Shown piece after piece: positions 34,914 to 44,057 of a stretch of 64,000 nt of DNA. The DNA is from Acidaminobacter sp. JC074 (GTDB lineage Bacteria; Bacillota; Clostridia; Peptostreptococcales; Acidaminobacteraceae): NCBI RefSeq assembly GCF_022496765.1, contig NZ_VANV01000017.1:62001-126000 (forward strand), written 5' to 3'. The translations under genes were made by a program, and so were the position numbers. The notes below the pieces were generated by a model. It was not told the origin of the DNA and did no database searches. It saw only the letters and a list, made by a program, of their open reading frames with translations. How positions within the stretch are numbered: position 1 is the stretch's first letter; each line of letters starts with the position of its first letter.

Positions 34914-36338
34914 TCACCTCTTAGATACCTGCAAATGTTTTTTTCCAGATGTTTTAGAGACATAAAGCGTTTGATCCGCTCTCTTATAGATTGAGGATTC
35001 ATTGTCGTCTTTTCTCAGATCTGTTAAACCTATGCTGACAGTGGCATGTATGGCTGATAAATCAGGATCATTGTTCACATCTTCTATAAAGTCTTCAAGT
35101 AAAGACTTGGCCTTTTCTATTTCATCAGCTATCAAGACACCAAATTCATCGCCACCCACTCTGGCAACCAAATCATTTTCAGTCACGTATTTTTGAAGTT
35201 TCCTGGTTACTCTTTTTAAGGCAAAATCACCCTTGTCATGGCCGTACTCGTCATTGATATTTTTTAAGTTATCCAAGTCAAAGAGAGCCAGAGAATAATC
35301 TAACTTTTCTTTATTCTTAATGACTTCCTTTAAAGCATTTTCAAATATCCGTCTATTTGGCATATCTGTTAATTGGTCTGTATTGGACAAGGAAATGATT
35401 TGTTTCTTGTACCTAGAAATGGTCATACTTGTAGCAATCATTATTGCAATAACACCTACAGAAAAAGCCACAAAATTCTTAATATTATTCTCATTAACTG
35501 ATGAGGCTATATTGGATTCACTTTTTTTAACAACTAAATACCAGTCCAGCATAGGGATATACTGAGTGATCATAAATTCATCCCCTACTTGCTTTTCGAC
35601 AGGCAGGCCATCATTTTTCTCTAGATAATCAGAAGCTTTTTTTATATTCTCCAGTTCATAAAAAGTTGAAAACTTAATGAGTTCTGGATTGTCGTGTATT
35701 AAAATCATACCTTCAGAATCAACCAAATAGGCTGTAACCTCCTGATTGACAGTATACCTGTTCAGAATATCTTGTAGGTGAACAATCCTCTTACCTACGC
35801 CTGCAACACCAATGAAGTTGCCGTCAGCATCTTCAATATTTGCATCAATATAAGCTGTCAATGCATAGTCATCAAGTTGTTCTGTATTCACAATGACTGC
35901 ATAATCATCTTCTGCATCAATTCTATCAGTATACCAAAAGGCATATTCATCTTCTAGATCAACCTTGGCATCTGTACCGCCAGGATGATAATAAGACAGT
36001 GTTTCATGAGGAATCCAAAAGACAGAATCATAACCTAAAGCCTCTTGTAAAGCGGTTAGGTATTCAGCCATTCTTTCTTCCGTTTCAAGTGTGTCTTCAT
36101 TCATCCAATCAAAGGCAAAGGTATTTTGGGCCATGACGATAGATGCATTGACTGGCTCAATAAACTCCCTTGTGATATCTGCATAGATATTATTTTGAGT
36201 CAGTCTCGTCACGTTCTGAATATCTCTATTTGTTAAATCATTGATGATATTGTTATTTAAAATGGCGATGACAACCATAATTGGTATGATGATCATTAAG
36301 TTGATTAATGTAATTGGTATTATTCTTTTATTCTTCAA
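34914..36338 (-). CDS. Diguanylate cyclase with extracellular Cache sensor
   Basis: 474 residues: TM ~8-28, a double-Cache extracellular sensor (~35-285), TM ~290-308, then GGDEF (~320-474). The catalytic signature RVGGDEFGVL is intact, and LFDLDNLKNINDEYGHDKGD gives the metal-binding Asp. The inhibitory I-site RxxD five residues upstream is absent (TEND in its place), so product feedback is likely missing. Start codon is TTG at 36336-36338, preceded by GAGGTG. An extended -10 box (TGGTATAAA) lies at 36358-36366. Divergent from the sensor-kinase gene. Confidence 0.9.
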   Translation of the reverse strand: MKNKRIIPITLINLMIIIPIMVVIAILNNNIINDLTNRDIQNVTRLTQNNIYADITREFIEPVNASIVMAQNTFAFDWMNEDTLETEERMAEYLTALQEALGYDSVFWIPHETLSYYHPGGTDAKVDLEDEYAFWYTDRIDAEDDYAVIVNTEQLDDYALTAYIDANIEDADGNFIGVAGVGKRIVHLQDILNRYTVNQEVTAYLVDSEGMILIHDNPELIKFSTFYELENIKKASDYLEKNDGLPVEKQVGDEFMITQYIPMLDWYLVVKKSESNIASSVNENNIKNFVAFSVGVIAIMIATSMTISRYKKQIISLSNTDQLTDMPNRRIFENALKEVIKNKEKLDYSLALFDLDNLKNINDEYGHDKGDFALKRVTRKLQKYVTENDLVARVGGDEFGVLIADEIEKAKSLLEDFIEDVNNDPDLSAIHATVSIGLTDLRKDDNESSIYKRADQTLYVSKTSGKKHLQVSKR

Positions 36339-36507
36339 AACTTCACCTCACCGTATATTTATACCACATTTTAGCAAAAAAATTCATTTTTATCTTTAAA
36401 AATAAGATATGAGTTTTAAGGGAGTAGCTTAGATAATGCTTAAATTAATTCGATTATTAAATCAAAAAAGCGGGTATTTATAATAAAGATTATATCAAGG
36501 AGATCTC

Positions 36508-38490
36508 ATGAAAAAAATTGGCCGTATATTTATGTTGGTATCTGCCATTGTCATGTCTCTTTCTCTTATCATAGTTGGTTACTTAATGCATCGAAGCAGC
36601 ACTAGGGCTATTGAGGAAGAAGCTGTGAAATATCTAGAATTGATGGCTTATGACAAGGGGCAACATCTAGAAAACATGATAGAAGAAATAGAAAAATCTA
36701 CAAAGGTCTATGCCGACATGGTTAAGTATCAACTTAATATAGACCTTGTTCATCATGCAGATAATAGTGACTATATGGATCATTTACTGGATTTTTTAAA
36801 GCCCTCAGTTTTAAATATGGCCGAAGACTTAGACCATAACCTAAATTTCTATCTGGTATTCAACATTGATTTAACAGATGATATAAAAGCAATCGTCTAT
36901 TCAAGAGATTCTAACGATGAGAACATGCCCTATGTATCTCTTGAAGGCATATTAAGCAGACAGCAAATGGAAAGTGAAAGCGAGGAACTCACTTGGTACT
37001 ACGGTCCACTAAATGCTAAAGAAGGGGTTTGGTCCAATCCTTATGATGACATCTTCTTAAAGGAAAGACTCATGACCTACTCGTATCCGATCATAATAGA
37101 AGATCAAGTCATTGCAATTGTCGGTACTGACATCGTCTTTGAATCTTTTCAAGAGATTGTTGAGGATGTAAAGGTCTATGATTCCGGTTATGCCTTTCTT
37201 TTAGATAAAGATTACAGGTATCTTGTGCATCCTAAACTTGATATGTTAGATCAGTTGTCTCAAATAGAAGCTGGCAAATATGCCTATATGGAAGACCTAT
37301 TTAGACAAAACGATACTGGCATTTTACGGTATGATTATGAAGGTTCTAAAAAGATTATGGGCTACTATCATTTGTCTAATGGTTGGATGATAGCAGTCGC
37401 TCCCGTCTATGAAGAAGTTTTTGAAACGCTTAACACCCAAATGACCAATTCACTTATGATTATAATTGCTGGCTTAGTAATTTCATTACTTGCCCTATCC
37501 TTTACAGCTTATAAGTTAACCGATCCCATAAGAAACTTAACAGCACATGTAGAAAAAATAAGGAGGGACGGTTTAAATGTAGAAATATCACAAAGTTTAC
37601 TGGACAATCCAACCGAAATCGGTATTTTAAGTCAAGAAATCGATAATTTAAGAAACCGTCTGCTCTCAAGTTTTGAAGATTTGAAACAACACAACTCACA
37701 ACTTGACTTATTGGTCGAAGAAAGAACAGCAGAAATTTTTGGCCTGAATCAAGAGTTGCAAGCCTCACTAGAATCTTTACAAAATATGCAGGAACAACTG
37801 GTCGAATCTGAAAAAAATACCTTAGTCAGAACCATGGTTCAAAATCTTGCCCATAAGTTCAGCACGCCAATTGGTAATTCCATTGTGCTTTTGTCTTACA
37901 TCAAGAAACTTTATGTAATGGATGAAAAGAAGACAGACAAACACCTTGAGGCTATTGATATGTTAGATTCCAATCTCAATCTGATCAATAGGATCATCAA
38001 TCAGATGAGACTCTATTTAGATACCTACGATCAACTCCTGATCAGCTCCTTTGACATCTCAAAAGTCATTAAAGTTGCTGTCAGCGATTATGAAATTACG
38101 GAACCCTTAAATTTTGAAGTACACTTTGATGACAGCATCAAAGTCGATATTTATCAGTCTAAGCGCTTAGTCAGCGAATTGATTAGTCGTCTGCTTAGAT
38201 ATTCTAACCAAATAGAAAGAACACCTGATACAGACCCTATAAGGCTTGAAATTCAAGTTAAGAAGACTATGATTTGTCTCTACTACCGAGACAATGCTTT
38301 AAACTTAAATGGTGATGTGGACAAGTTTTTCGATCCATATTACCTCCACTCATTCGATAGTTCAGAGTTGGGTTTAGAGCTTAACTTAGTAGCTGACTTA
38401 GTTAAAAGAGGCCTAAAAGGCAATATCAGTGTTGTTGAAGACAAGCACGGCAGTGCTATAAAAATGACCTTAACTGATCTAAAAAAATAA
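36508..38490 (+). CDS. Sensor histidine-kinase-like protein with degenerate ATP-binding domain
   Basis: 660 residues: TM ~8-27, double-Cache sensor ~30-312, TM ~318-340, HAMP ~341-395, coiled coil ~400-445, and a HisKA-like region with NLAHKFSTPIGN (His449; the family usually has HE-NTPIG). The kinase domain is unusual: the N-box reads ELISRLLRYS with no Asn, the G1 box is DNALNL rather than DNGxGI, and the G2 box is SSELGLEL. It may be a weak kinase, a phosphatase or a pseudokinase. No response regulator is adjacent. RBS AAGGAG. Confidence 0.85.
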   Translation: MKKIGRIFMLVSAIVMSLSLIIVGYLMHRSSTRAIEEEAVKYLELMAYDKGQHLENMIEEIEKSTKVYADMVKYQLNIDLVHHADNSDYMDHLLDFLKPSVLNMAEDLDHNLNFYLVFNIDLTDDIKAIVYSRDSNDENMPYVSLEGILSRQQMESESEELTWYYGPLNAKEGVWSNPYDDIFLKERLMTYSYPIIIEDQVIAIVGTDIVFESFQEIVEDVKVYDSGYAFLLDKDYRYLVHPKLDMLDQLSQIEAGKYAYMEDLFRQNDTGILRYDYEGSKKIMGYYHLSNGWMIAVAPVYEEVFETLNTQMTNSLMIIIAGLVISLLALSFTAYKLTDPIRNLTAHVEKIRRDGLNVEISQSLLDNPTEIGILSQEIDNLRNRLLSSFEDLKQHNSQLDLLVEERTAEIFGLNQELQASLESLQNMQEQLVESEKNTLVRTMVQNLAHKFSTPIGNSIVLLSYIKKLYVMDEKKTDKHLEAIDMLDSNLNLINRIINQMRLYLDTYDQLLISSFDISKVIKVAVSDYEITEPLNFEVHFDDSIKVDIYQSKRLVSELISRLLRYSNQIERTPDTDPIRLEIQVKKTMICLYYRDNALNLNGDVDKFFDPYYLHSFDSSELGLELNLVADLVKRGLKGNISVVEDKHGSAIKMTLTDLKK

Positions 38491-38512
38491 AACTGCATCA
38501 TTCGATACAGTT
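38491..38512. terminator. Possible weak bidirectional terminator
   Basis: AACTG-C-ATC and GAT-A-CAGTT form an 8-bp stem with one internal mismatch between the convergent kinase and radical-SAM genes. A-rich bases precede it and TTAAAAT follows. Short and AT-rich. Confidence 0.35.
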
Positions 38513-40025
38513 AAAATAGCAAGTTCTCAACAAGAATGTAGAAACCACTAGACATCCATAAGATAACAATGATCCAAAAGAGTATTGGATTATCATGACG
38601 GGATATGTCCTCTATGATATAGGCATGTCCTGTTTTTATGTCTAATATAGCCCAAAATATGTAGAGTAAACCAAAGAGCATAGGCATTTCAAACAAGATA
38701 GCACCAATCACTAAAAGTATGGCTGAGATGGTTTTCCATTTGATCGGTTGAGTTGATTTTGTCTTGACAGGCTTGTTGTCCCATCTATGTTTCCATTTAA
38801 AATCTCTCTTCTTATGTCTTTTGATAAACTCCTTTTCATACCAATATGTTTTTTCGTAGAGTTCTTTGTCAGTGAAATTAGGATGTTTAAAAACCAACCT
38901 GGTACCATCATATTTTGACCAATCTCTCGTTTCAATGCGTCCAGCCTCAGAAAGACTTTTATAGAGTTCAGTACCAGGAAATGGAATCGGCACAACTCCG
39001 TGTGTGATATCTAAATCAATGTCTAAAGCATACTCAAGTGTTTCTGCAAATATAGTCTTATCATGTTCGTCAAAACCAAATAACATGGCTGAATCGACCT
39101 CTACATCCAAGTCATGCAAATAGGCAATTTGCTCTTTAACCTTTTCAAGTGCTAAATGCCCCTTATTGTTGTCCTTTAAGGCCTCTCTTGAAGGTGTTTC
39201 TATACCTAATAGGACAACCCTCATACCACTTTTAGCTGCAGCATCAACCAGTTCTTTGTCCTCTGCAAACTCAGGCTCAAGTGCAGTCATCCAAATAATG
39301 TCCAAGGGCTCTAAAGCTTTAAACAGCTCCAAGCAATAGTTCCTATCTATGGTCAAATTATCTGCTTTTAACTCTATAAAATCAGTAGGCGCATTCTTAA
39401 TTTCCTCTACAATATCTGCAATCGGCCTCTTTCTGTAGCTTGGAAAAAACTTATGCACTGTACAATAAGAACACTTATTGGGACAACCTCTAGACACTGT
39501 TACAGTCCAAGAGTAATCATAAAGCTCCGTTGGCAATATATCTGTAGGATATGGTTTTAAATCTTTAAGATCAAAAACAAAATCTCTTTCGTATTTACTT
39601 TTTAATTGACCATTTAGATAATCTTCGAGGAGTTCTTCCCATATGCCCTCACATTCCCCTACCAAAATTGCATGTGCATGAGAAAGTGCTTCTTGACTCA
39701 TAAAAGATGTATGGAGTCCTCCAAGCACAACCGTTTTACCTTTAGCCTTAAATTTATCTGCTAGTTCATAAGCCCTAATAGCATCTGGTGTATGAAACAT
39801 GATCATAACAATATCTGCTTGAGTTTGAAAGTCCACTTTGACACCAACAGTTTCATCAACCATTTGCAAGGTAACATAATCTGGCGTACATGCAGCTAGG
39901 GAAAAAATATTTTGCGGCAGTCCCAACATTGACTTTTTATAATCTTTAAACTCAGACTTGGCACTGGCTTTTATGACACAAACTTTGACTTTTTCTGTAG
40001 TTGATTTTCTAATATACTTCTTCAT
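38511..40025 (-). CDS. B12-binding-type radical SAM protein with C-terminal membrane segments
   Basis: 504 residues. Residues ~10-150 are a B12-binding-like Rossmann domain (IVMIMFHTPDAIRAYELADK, VVLGGLHTSFMSQEA) without the His that ligates cobalt. The radical-SAM 4Fe-4S motif is SRGCPNKCSYC (Cys181, 185, 188), followed by FIELKADNLT and VVLLGIETPSREALK. Uniquely for this window it ends with about two hydrophobic segments (~435-500), so it is probably membrane-attached. Substrate unknown. Downstream of the TetR gene (90 bp), likely in the same unit. RBS GAGGA. Confidence 0.82.
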   Translation of the reverse strand: MKKYIRKSTTEKVKVCVIKASAKSEFKDYKKSMLGLPQNIFSLAACTPDYVTLQMVDETVGVKVDFQTQADIVMIMFHTPDAIRAYELADKFKAKGKTVVLGGLHTSFMSQEALSHAHAILVGECEGIWEELLEDYLNGQLKSKYERDFVFDLKDLKPYPTDILPTELYDYSWTVTVSRGCPNKCSYCTVHKFFPSYRKRPIADIVEEIKNAPTDFIELKADNLTIDRNYCLELFKALEPLDIIWMTALEPEFAEDKELVDAAAKSGMRVVLLGIETPSREALKDNNKGHLALEKVKEQIAYLHDLDVEVDSAMLFGFDEHDKTIFAETLEYALDIDLDITHGVVPIPFPGTELYKSLSEAGRIETRDWSKYDGTRLVFKHPNFTDKELYEKTYWYEKEFIKRHKKRDFKWKHRWDNKPVKTKSTQPIKWKTISAILLVIGAILFEMPMLFGLLYIFWAILDIKTGHAYIIEDISRHDNPILFWIIVILWMSSGFYILVENLLF

Positions 40026-40114
40026 ATATCCTCATTTCTACTTTTACTACCACCAGTTTACACCTTAGAGCCACTATAAGGTCAAGAAAAATCCTCATAT
40101 GCAATGTATTTTCT

Positions 40115-40699
40115 CTATCCCACTTTTCTTAAAATACCTCTAGAAAAAATCTCTACATTGGTCTTGATAAATAATTCATCTGTCTCATCGATGATAGAGT
40201 CTTTCGTTAAAGCTTTGGTCATAGCAATCCCTGAAATCAATGTGTTAAATGACTTACCCAAAGTCTTGCTGTCATAGTCACCTATTAATTTTTTTTCTTT
40301 TAGTAGCTCAAAATACTGACTGTAGATGCTTATTACCTTTTTAGGCAATTTTGAAAACAAGTGACCAAAATCATCTCCCAGTTCATCCAAAAGAGACATC
40401 ATCAACGGGAGATTCTTAATCATAGACCTGTAGTAGACCATACTGGATTCATACAAGTCTTCTTGAATATCAAAAGTCACTTGCTGACTAAAATAATCTG
40501 AAAGCGGCTGGATATCCATCAGCTTTAAGACCATAATGTCCTCTATGATCTTTCTTTTCTTGCCAAACAATCTAAATACAGTTACTTCATTGACGCCTGC
40601 TTCACTGGCAATTAACTTGGTTGTTGTCTTTTTATAACCTTTTTCCATGAATAATTTCATACTTGTCATTAATATTTTATCTTTACTGGATAATTTCAT
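40115..40699 (-). CDS. TetR-family regulator
   Basis: 194 residues with the TetR head (SKDKILMTSMKLFMEKGYKK, IASEAGVNEVTVFRLFGKK) and a helical sensor domain. RBS AGGAGG. It is divergent from the DUF3841 gene; a 19-bp inverted repeat (40710-40728) overlaps both promoters, so it is the likely repressor of itself, the radical-SAM gene behind it and the DUF3841 gene. Confidence 0.9.
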   Translation of the reverse strand: MKLSSKDKILMTSMKLFMEKGYKKTTTKLIASEAGVNEVTVFRLFGKKRKIIEDIMVLKLMDIQPLSDYFSQQVTFDIQEDLYESSMVYYRSMIKNLPLMMSLLDELGDDFGHLFSKLPKKVISIYSQYFELLKEKKLIGDYDSKTLGKSFNTLISGIAMTKALTKDSIIDETDELFIKTNVEIFSRGILRKVG

Positions 40700-40709
40700 T
40701 ATTCCTCCT

Positions 40710-40728
40710 ATGCAAGTGCTACTTGCAT
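40710..40728. promoter_or_regulatory. TetR-type operator shared by two divergent promoters
   Basis: A perfect inverted repeat, ATGCAAGT-GCT-ACTTGCAT (19 bp, 3-base centre), lies between the TetR RBS (AGGAGG, 40703-40708 on minus) and its -10 box. It is symmetrical and overlaps one half of the plus-strand -35 box. Confidence 0.8.
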
Positions 40729-40751
40729 TTTATCAAATATCATGTTATAAA
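40723..40751 (+). promoter_or_regulatory. Promoter of the DUF3841 gene
   Basis: TTGCAT (40723-40728), a 17-bp spacer and TATAAA (40746-40751). The -35 box lies inside the operator half-site. Confidence 0.65.
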
Positions 40752-40755
40752 TCAA
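40727..40755 (-). promoter_or_regulatory. Promoter of the TetR gene
   Basis: On minus TTGATT (40750-40755), a 17-bp spacer and TAAAAT (40727-40732). The start would fall inside the operator. Confidence 0.7.
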
Positions 40756-40784
40756 TTAGGCGACTATAAAATATGAGGTGCAAT

Positions 40785-41336
40785 ATGACGAAAATAAAAA
40801 CATGGATACTGGTAGAAAAAGAAGTTTATGAGGCAATTCAAAAGCAAGGCTTCTACCGAATTGATAAAGAACATTTAAAAAAGAAGTATGATGATTGTCT
40901 TGATATTTATATGAAGATATACAATTGGTACTATGAGAAGAGCCTTGAACTTGGCAGGGTTCCTGAAGATTGTAAGTACTCTCTTATTGTTTCAACAGAT
41001 GACAAATCTAGTCCATCACCCAATAAGGTTCTCTTAGAGATGGCAATTGAAGAAAATCACTTAACCATGACAGATGCTAAGAAATGGGACTATATCTTAA
41101 ATCACTGGTATTTACCAAAAGACGATTCTGATCAAAGAAAATTCAAAAAAGAACTTGATGATCGAGGTATCAAGCAAAACCAAATTTTTCAAACAGATTT
41201 TTATCCAGACTACAAAAGAAAAATCATAGACAGTTGGGATAGGTTGTTTGATGAATCAGTAACTTTGTCTGATAACAAAAGAGTGACTGTATGGGAACTT
41301 AGAAAAGAATGGATTGTAAATGCCATAGAAGCATAA
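40785..41336 (+). CDS. DUF3841 domain protein
   Basis: 183 residues starting MTKIKTW (ATG 40785, GAGGTG 4 bases upstream; the frame opens 4 codons earlier). DUF3841 traits: an N-terminal WILVEKEVYEAIQKQGFY, a middle YILNHWYLP and a closing IIDSWDRLFDE. The family has no assigned biochemical role. Divergent from a TetR gene and sharing its operator. Confidence 0.75.
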   Translation: MTKIKTWILVEKEVYEAIQKQGFYRIDKEHLKKKYDDCLDIYMKIYNWYYEKSLELGRVPEDCKYSLIVSTDDKSSPSPNKVLLEMAIEENHLTMTDAKKWDYILNHWYLPKDDSDQRKFKKELDDRGIKQNQIFQTDFYPDYKRKIIDSWDRLFDESVTLSDNKRVTVWELRKEWIVNAIEA

Positions 41337-41366
41337 AAGGAGTAGATCAAATCTACTCCCTTTCTT
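41335..41366. terminator. Bidirectional terminator between DUF3841 and peroxiredoxin-like genes
   Basis: The stem GGAGTAGAT (41339-41347) with ATCTACTCC (41351-41359), CAA loop, is flanked by A/T-rich tails (CTTTCTTTAT on plus, TTTTAT on minus). Confidence 0.8.
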
Positions 41367-41904
41367 TATATGATTCATTTGTAAAAAAAGCTTCCACAAG
41401 TTCTAAATCTAGATGATCTGAAATGTCCTTACCATAATAAGCATGAACAATCTTACCTTCTTCATCTATTAAAAAGTCCGCTGGAACAGTTGCCTTATCA
41501 CCAAAAGCATTGCTGATAAAGAAACCCTTCTTAAAGGCATCAAACAAGGTCTTTAATCGAATAGCCCCTCTTATATAAGCAAACCAAGAACTCTCAACGC
41601 CAAATTTCTTATAATAAATTTGCTCAGGATCAGAAAATAGCGGAAAGACTGGTGATTGATTGACAACATGCTGATTCATATCTTTTTCATCTGACTGAAA
41701 AACTGCCAGCATTTGATTGTTAAGACCAAGTTCTTCATGAAGTCCCATTAAGAAGCTAATTCTTAAATTACAAAACGGACAAGATGCATACCTGTAAAAG
41801 GACAACATGTACCTCTTGCCCAGCATAGACTTATCAGTAAATACTTGATGACCAATTGACTTTAAGTTAAAGTCAGGTACCTGTCTACCACTATCAAGTC
41901 TCAT
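41353..41904 (-). CDS. AhpC/TSA-family peroxiredoxin-like protein
   Basis: 183 residues, thioredoxin fold: SGRQVPDFNLKSI, FYRYASCPFCNLRI (Cys42-x-x-Cys45) and VPADFLIDEEGKIVHAYYG. The CPFC pair resembles the peroxiredoxin-like group with two close cysteines rather than classic AhpC. Reduces peroxides or disulfides; partner unknown. The gene is 6 bp downstream of the YciI-like gene. Confidence 0.82.
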   Translation of the reverse strand: MRLDSGRQVPDFNLKSIGHQVFTDKSMLGKRYMLSFYRYASCPFCNLRISFLMGLHEELGLNNQMLAVFQSDEKDMNQHVVNQSPVFPLFSDPEQIYYKKFGVESSWFAYIRGAIRLKTLFDAFKKGFFISNAFGDKATVPADFLIDEEGKIVHAYYGKDISDHLDLELVEAFFTNESYKERE

Positions 41905-41910
41905 CAGGAC

Positions 41911-42204
41911 CTACTTAAATAAAGGTGGCACAGCACAAGGAATCACTTCTACCCTATCCCATACTTTTTTTTGAATATAAGGCTCCATCGATAAGTAACT
42001 GTCTACCTCTTCTTTTGACGCCATTTCAAGAATCATGGTAGAACCACACATATTACCTGCTTCATTTAACTTTGCTGCTGCAAACAAAATCTGTCCTTTT
42101 TCCTTCATAATTTGAATATTGGCCATATGGGCATCTCTTGCTGCCATTCTTCTTTCAAGGGCTTTTTCATCTGTAAAATCATATCCATTAACTATAAAAT
42201 TCAT
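41911..42204 (-). CDS. YciI-like protein
   Basis: 97 residues (start ATG 42204, MNFIVNGYD, with AGAGG 6 bases upstream; a second ATG directly precedes it, and the open frame extends to 42297). YciI/dimeric ferredoxin-like fold: RMAARDAHMANIQIMKEKGQ carries the family's Asp-x-His, then ILFAAAKLNEAGNMCGSTMI. Family members are small enzymes or sensors of undefined role. Probable partner of the peroxiredoxin-like gene. Confidence 0.75.
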   Translation of the reverse strand: MNFIVNGYDFTDEKALERRMAARDAHMANIQIMKEKGQILFAAAKLNEAGNMCGSTMILEMASKEEVDSYLSMEPYIQKKVWDRVEVIPCAVPPLFK

Positions 42205-42331
42205 CATACACCTCTCTTTTTTAGTCATTATACTACATATTGGCATGGTTAATAAAGTACCTAAGCTAATTGCAATACAAAATGCATAATTGGCCATTTA
42301 AAAGGTATATATAAATAAGGGGGATAAGATT

Positions 42332-42982
42332 ATGAACTCAATATTTAAAAAATCCATAGAACTTAACATGAAAATCGAGAAATTTCTAGACATTATTTCA
42401 AATAGCCTTTTGTTATTTGAAAAAGAAATGGAATCTTATTTAGAAAATGACATGGCAACATTTATAGAAACTCACGATAGAATCTGCGCTTTAGAAAGTG
42501 AAGCAGATGAACTAGAAACAGAAATTAAAGTCACGCTTTATAAGTTTATGTTACTGCCAGATACAAGAGCAGATGTTTTATCCATTATCAAGAGTCTTGA
42601 CAATATCATTGATGACATTGAAGAGTTTACAAAAGACTTTCATATTCAGAAGCCTGTCTTTCCTCAGGCCATTCACCAAGAGATTATGAAGTTGACAAAA
42701 ATGAGTATTCAGTCTGCGGACGCCCTCATTTCTGCCATTCATTCATTCTTCAATGAAGTTCATCTTGTTAATACCCATATCAACAAGGTAAGATTTTATG
42801 AACATGAAGCAGATATTTTAGAAGACAAGATACTCTATTCAATATTTAACGAAGGCATTGTAGATGATTTAGCTGAAAAACTACAGTTAAAATCTTTTAT
42901 CAATATGATAGCGGATGTCTCAGACGAAGCTGAAGTCATCAGTGAAAAACTAACGATATTCACCATTAAGAGAGAAATATAG
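42332..42982 (+). CDS. DUF47 (PhoU-like) accessory protein of the phosphate transporter
   Basis: 216 residues, mostly helical, with two PhoU-like three-helix bundles (LESEADELETEIKVTLYKF and FYEHEADILEDKILYSIF are the metal/PiT-facing repeats). Such proteins pair with PiT permeases and tune phosphate uptake. RBS GGGGGA. The pit gene follows 8 bp later. Confidence 0.9.
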   Translation: MNSIFKKSIELNMKIEKFLDIISNSLLLFEKEMESYLENDMATFIETHDRICALESEADELETEIKVTLYKFMLLPDTRADVLSIIKSLDNIIDDIEEFTKDFHIQKPVFPQAIHQEIMKLTKMSIQSADALISAIHSFFNEVHLVNTHINKVRFYEHEADILEDKILYSIFNEGIVDDLAEKLQLKSFINMIADVSDEAEVISEKLTIFTIKREI

Positions 42983-42990
42983 GTGATTTT

Positions 42991-44034
42991 ATGGACTTAA
43001 CTATTCTTTTTATAAGTTCCGGCCTTTTTCTGGGTTGGTCTTTAGGCGCCAATGATGCTGCCAATATATTTGGTACAGCAGTAGGTGCTAAGGTCATCAA
43101 GTTTAGGTCAGCTGCCATCATTATGAGTATATTTGTAATAATAGGTGCAGTGGCAAGTGGCTCTGGTGCCAGCCATACACTTGGCAAGCTAGGTGCAGTC
43201 AGTACACTGCCAGGTGCTTTTATTGTAGCACTTTCTGCTGGACTTACTGTATTTATCATGACGCGTTACGGCCTACCTGTTTCTACATCACAATCTATAG
43301 TTGGAGCAATTATTGGCTGGAATCTGTTTACTTCAAATCCGACAAGTCTGTCAACTTTATCAAAGATTGTTATGACATGGTTCTTGTGTCCAATACTTGC
43401 GGCTCTGTTTTCAATCATTTTTTATAAGCTCTTTAAAAACAGAACCAAAACACTCAAACTCAACTTATTTTTAAGACATTATTTTATTAGAGTAGGTCTT
43501 ATTATCGTTGGTGCTTTTGGTGCTTATTCACTGGGTGCTAATAACATTGCAAATGTTATGGGGGTCTTTACAAATGCTGTTGATATTAATTCAGTAGACT
43601 TAGGTCTATTTACAATCAACAAGATACAGATTCTCTTTCTGATCGGGGCCTTGGCCATTGCTGTAGGCATCTTTACCTACTCCAAAAATGTCATGTCTAC
43701 GGTTGGTAATAGTCTTTATAGGTTGTCGCCATCTACTGCACTTATTGTTGTATTGTCCTCTTCATTTGTACTCTTTATATTTGCATCCGTATCACTGCAA
43801 GAGTTCTTGATATCTCTCAACCTACCGCCTATCCCGCTAGTACCGGTATCCAGTTCACAGGCTGTTGTAGGCTCTATAATCGGTATTGGTGTTGCCAAAG
43901 GTGACAGAAACATCAACTATTCAAAATTAAAAATGATATCATTTGGGTGGTTATTAACCCCAACGATATCACTTATACTTTCATATGTCTCTCTATTCTT
44001 TATGCAAAATGTATTTGTTCAAAATGTACTCTAG
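42991..44034 (+). CDS. pit: PiT-family inorganic phosphate transporter
   Basis: 347 residues, about ten membrane segments. The two inverted-repeat signatures are present: GANDAANIFGTAVGAKV near the N-terminus and GANNIANVMGVFTNA in the second half, with GLPVSTSQSIVGAIIGW and VPVSSSQAVVGSIIG as the paired re-entrant loops. Takes up phosphate with H+ or Na+. RBS TAGGTGA. Co-transcribed with the DUF47 protein. Confidence 0.93.
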   Translation: MDLTILFISSGLFLGWSLGANDAANIFGTAVGAKVIKFRSAAIIMSIFVIIGAVASGSGASHTLGKLGAVSTLPGAFIVALSAGLTVFIMTRYGLPVSTSQSIVGAIIGWNLFTSNPTSLSTLSKIVMTWFLCPILAALFSIIFYKLFKNRTKTLKLNLFLRHYFIRVGLIIVGAFGAYSLGANNIANVMGVFTNAVDINSVDLGLFTINKIQILFLIGALAIAVGIFTYSKNVMSTVGNSLYRLSPSTALIVVLSSSFVLFIFASVSLQEFLISLNLPPIPLVPVSSSQAVVGSIIGIGVAKGDRNINYSKLKMISFGWLLTPTISLILSYVSLFFMQNVFVQNVL

Positions 44035-44057
44035 CTTCTAGAGTACTATATTTTTTG
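44021..44057. terminator. Terminator of pit (also usable on minus)
   Basis: A 9-bp perfect stem, GTACTCTAG (44026-44034) with CTAGAGTAC (44038-44046), CTT loop, with tail TATATTTTTT on plus and ATTTTG on minus. Confidence 0.8.
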
